DNA from: Telluria aromaticivorans
GTDB taxonomy: Bacteria; Pseudomonadota; Gammaproteobacteria; Burkholderiales; Burkholderiaceae_D
DNA: 64,000 nt
Assembly (NCBI RefSeq): GCF_013003915.1
Contig: NZ_JABAIV010000002.1
Span: 806,001-870,000 of the forward strand
Direction: 5' to 3'
In this document: positions 63,163 to 64,000 of the stretch, in pieces
How the letters are laid out: every line of letters begins with the position of its first letter
Numbering within the stretch: position 1 is the stretch's first letter
Notes under the pieces: model-generated
Told to the model about the DNA's origin: nothing
What the model saw: the letters and a program-made list of their open reading frames with translations, nothing else
Database searches by the model: none
Made by a program: the position numbers and the translations under genes

Positions 63163-64000
63163 ATGAAGCGCTTTGCGGTCCTGTTGTCGTTCTCGCTATC
63201 TTTGTCCTTGCTGTCCGGTTGCACCAGCATGCAGCCCCCGGCGGCCCCTCCCCTGTTTGCCGATGCGCGTTTCGCGCCCCCTCGCGAGAAAGTGGGCGCC
63301 GACGACCTGTTCACCCTCAGCCCGGCCATGCGGGCTTACCTGCACAGCCAGCCCTTCACCCTGCAGCTGCGCCAGCAGGGCCAGCGCCACGGCCTGGTCG
63401 CCGCGCTCTACAGCAAGAGCGACCTCAAGCTCGAATACGAATCCTCGAAAACCCGCACTGCCGCGGAAACCTACGCCGACCGTTCCGGCAACTGCCTGTC
63501 GCTGGTGATCATGACCGCGGCCTTTGCCAAGGAACTGGGCATGCCGGTACGCTACCGCAGTGTCGACGTGGACGACACCTGGAGCCGTACCGCCGGGCTC
63601 TACCTGGCCAGCGCGCACGTGAACATCAGCCTCGGCAACCGCGTCGAAAGCGGGGTGCGCAGCAGCGACCAGGACGCCATGCTGCTGGTCGATTTCATTC
63701 CGCAGAAAGAAGCCGCGCGCCTGCGTGCGCGTGAGCTGGACGAAGAAGACATCGTCGCCCTCTACCTCAACAACCGCGCGGCCGAGATGCTGGTGCAGGA
63801 CCGCATCGACGATGCCTACTGGTGGGCGCGTGCTGCGGTGGAGAAGCGCCCGGGCATGATCCGCGCCCTGAATACGCTCGGCGTAATCTACGAAAAACAC
63901 GGCGACATGCAACTCGCCGAACAGACCTACCGCGCGGCGCTCGAGCGCGAGCCGGAGAACATGGCCGTCATGCGCAACCTGCAGCCGGTGCTGGCGACGC
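63163..64000 (+). CDS. Lipoprotein with transglutaminase-like and TPR domains (3' end beyond window)
   Basis: The gene starts at ATG 63163, with GGAGGG upstream, and runs off the window after 279 residues. The signal peptide ends in lipobox LSGC (Cys20). A transglutaminase-like segment (RSGNCLSLVIMTAAFAKELGMPVRYRSV, with Cys111) is followed from about residue 215 by TPR helices (AAEMLVQDRIDDAYWWARAAVEKRP, LNTLGVIYEKHGDMQLAEQTYRAALERE). Such proteins are thought to be periplasmic adaptors; enzyme activity is unproven. Confidence 0.85.
   Translation, partial: MKRFAVLLSFSLSLSLLSGCTSMQPPAAPPLFADARFAPPREKVGADDLFTLSPAMRAYLHSQPFTLQLRQQGQRHGLVAALYSKSDLKLEYESSKTRTAAETYADRSGNCLSLVIMTAAFAKELGMPVRYRSVDVDDTWSRTAGLYLASAHVNISLGNRVESGVRSSDQDAMLLVDFIPQKEAARLRARELDEEDIVALYLNNRAAEMLVQDRIDDAYWWARAAVEKRPGMIRALNTLGVIYEKHGDMQLAEQTYRAALEREPENMAVMRNLQPVLAT

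Overview
The window reads as a chromosomal segment of a GC-rich betaproteobacterium, most likely an Oxalobacteraceae member of the Massilia/Duganella/Telluria type. This rests on the gene families (parE-parC, a full paa cluster with PaaX, darP/pmbA/mogA, DUF4214 RTX giants), the codon usage, and dispersed palindromic repeats of a kind common in that group. The genus is an inference from recall; no search was run.

Layout. 1-3.7 kb: the 3' part of parE and complete parC (topoisomerase IV). 3.9-9 kb: mostly minus-strand envelope and secreted proteins: an Ala/Lys-rich periplasmic protein, an M64 metallopeptidase, an exported cyanophycinase, a GNAT and an NTF2-like protein. 9-12 kb: argH, a HAD phosphatase, a small apparently frameshifted gene and a cupin. 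12.1-13.9 kb: an AT-richer two-gene island, an ABC-type ATPase translationally coupled to an unrecognised 178-aa protein; this is the best candidate for an undescribed (possibly defence) system. 14-27 kb: the phenylacetate degradation cluster paaABCDE / paaGHIKJYZ on the minus strand, with divergent paaX. PaaK makes phenylacetyl-CoA, PaaABCDE epoxidises it, PaaG isomerises it, PaaZ opens the ring and oxidises it, PaaH and PaaJ complete beta-oxidation, and PaaI/PaaY rescue CoA. No paaF hydratase gene is present here.

27-28.5 kb: an M14 carboxypeptidase with a small partner, ended by a strong terminator. 28.6-41.9 kb: two giant tandem paralogous RTX proteins (2321 and about 2035 aa). Each has an N-terminal Ig-like domain, 7 or 6 large repeated modules, a polyproline hinge and a nearly identical DUF4214 C-terminus. 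Each is preceded by a near-identical sigma70-like promoter at almost the same distance from the ATG. No type I secretion machinery is in the window.

41.9-49.2 kb: housekeeping and metabolic genes (DUF1801, pmbA, darP, mogA, carboxylesterase, class III aminotransferase, carboxymuconolactone-decarboxylase-like, FAH-family hydrolase). 49.2-54.4 kb: a respiratory module with three small c-type cytochromes, a CuA/haem-c subunit II and a fused subunit I-III haem-copper oxidase. 54.6-64 kb: a sorbosone-dehydrogenase-like lipoprotein, an MFS transporter coupled to a KamA-like radical SAM enzyme, a Cache-domain protein followed by a chemoreceptor, a 3-methyladenine glycosylase, an HDOD protein and a truncated TPR lipoprotein.

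Two dispersed repeat families are visible. Family A is a REP/BIME-like palindrome (four loci). Family B is a nested inverted repeat with GTAGGGTGGGC ends (four loci); in two of these, the TAG inside the repeat end serves as the stop codon of the adjacent gene. I found no tRNA, rRNA, CRISPR array, IS element or phage gene.
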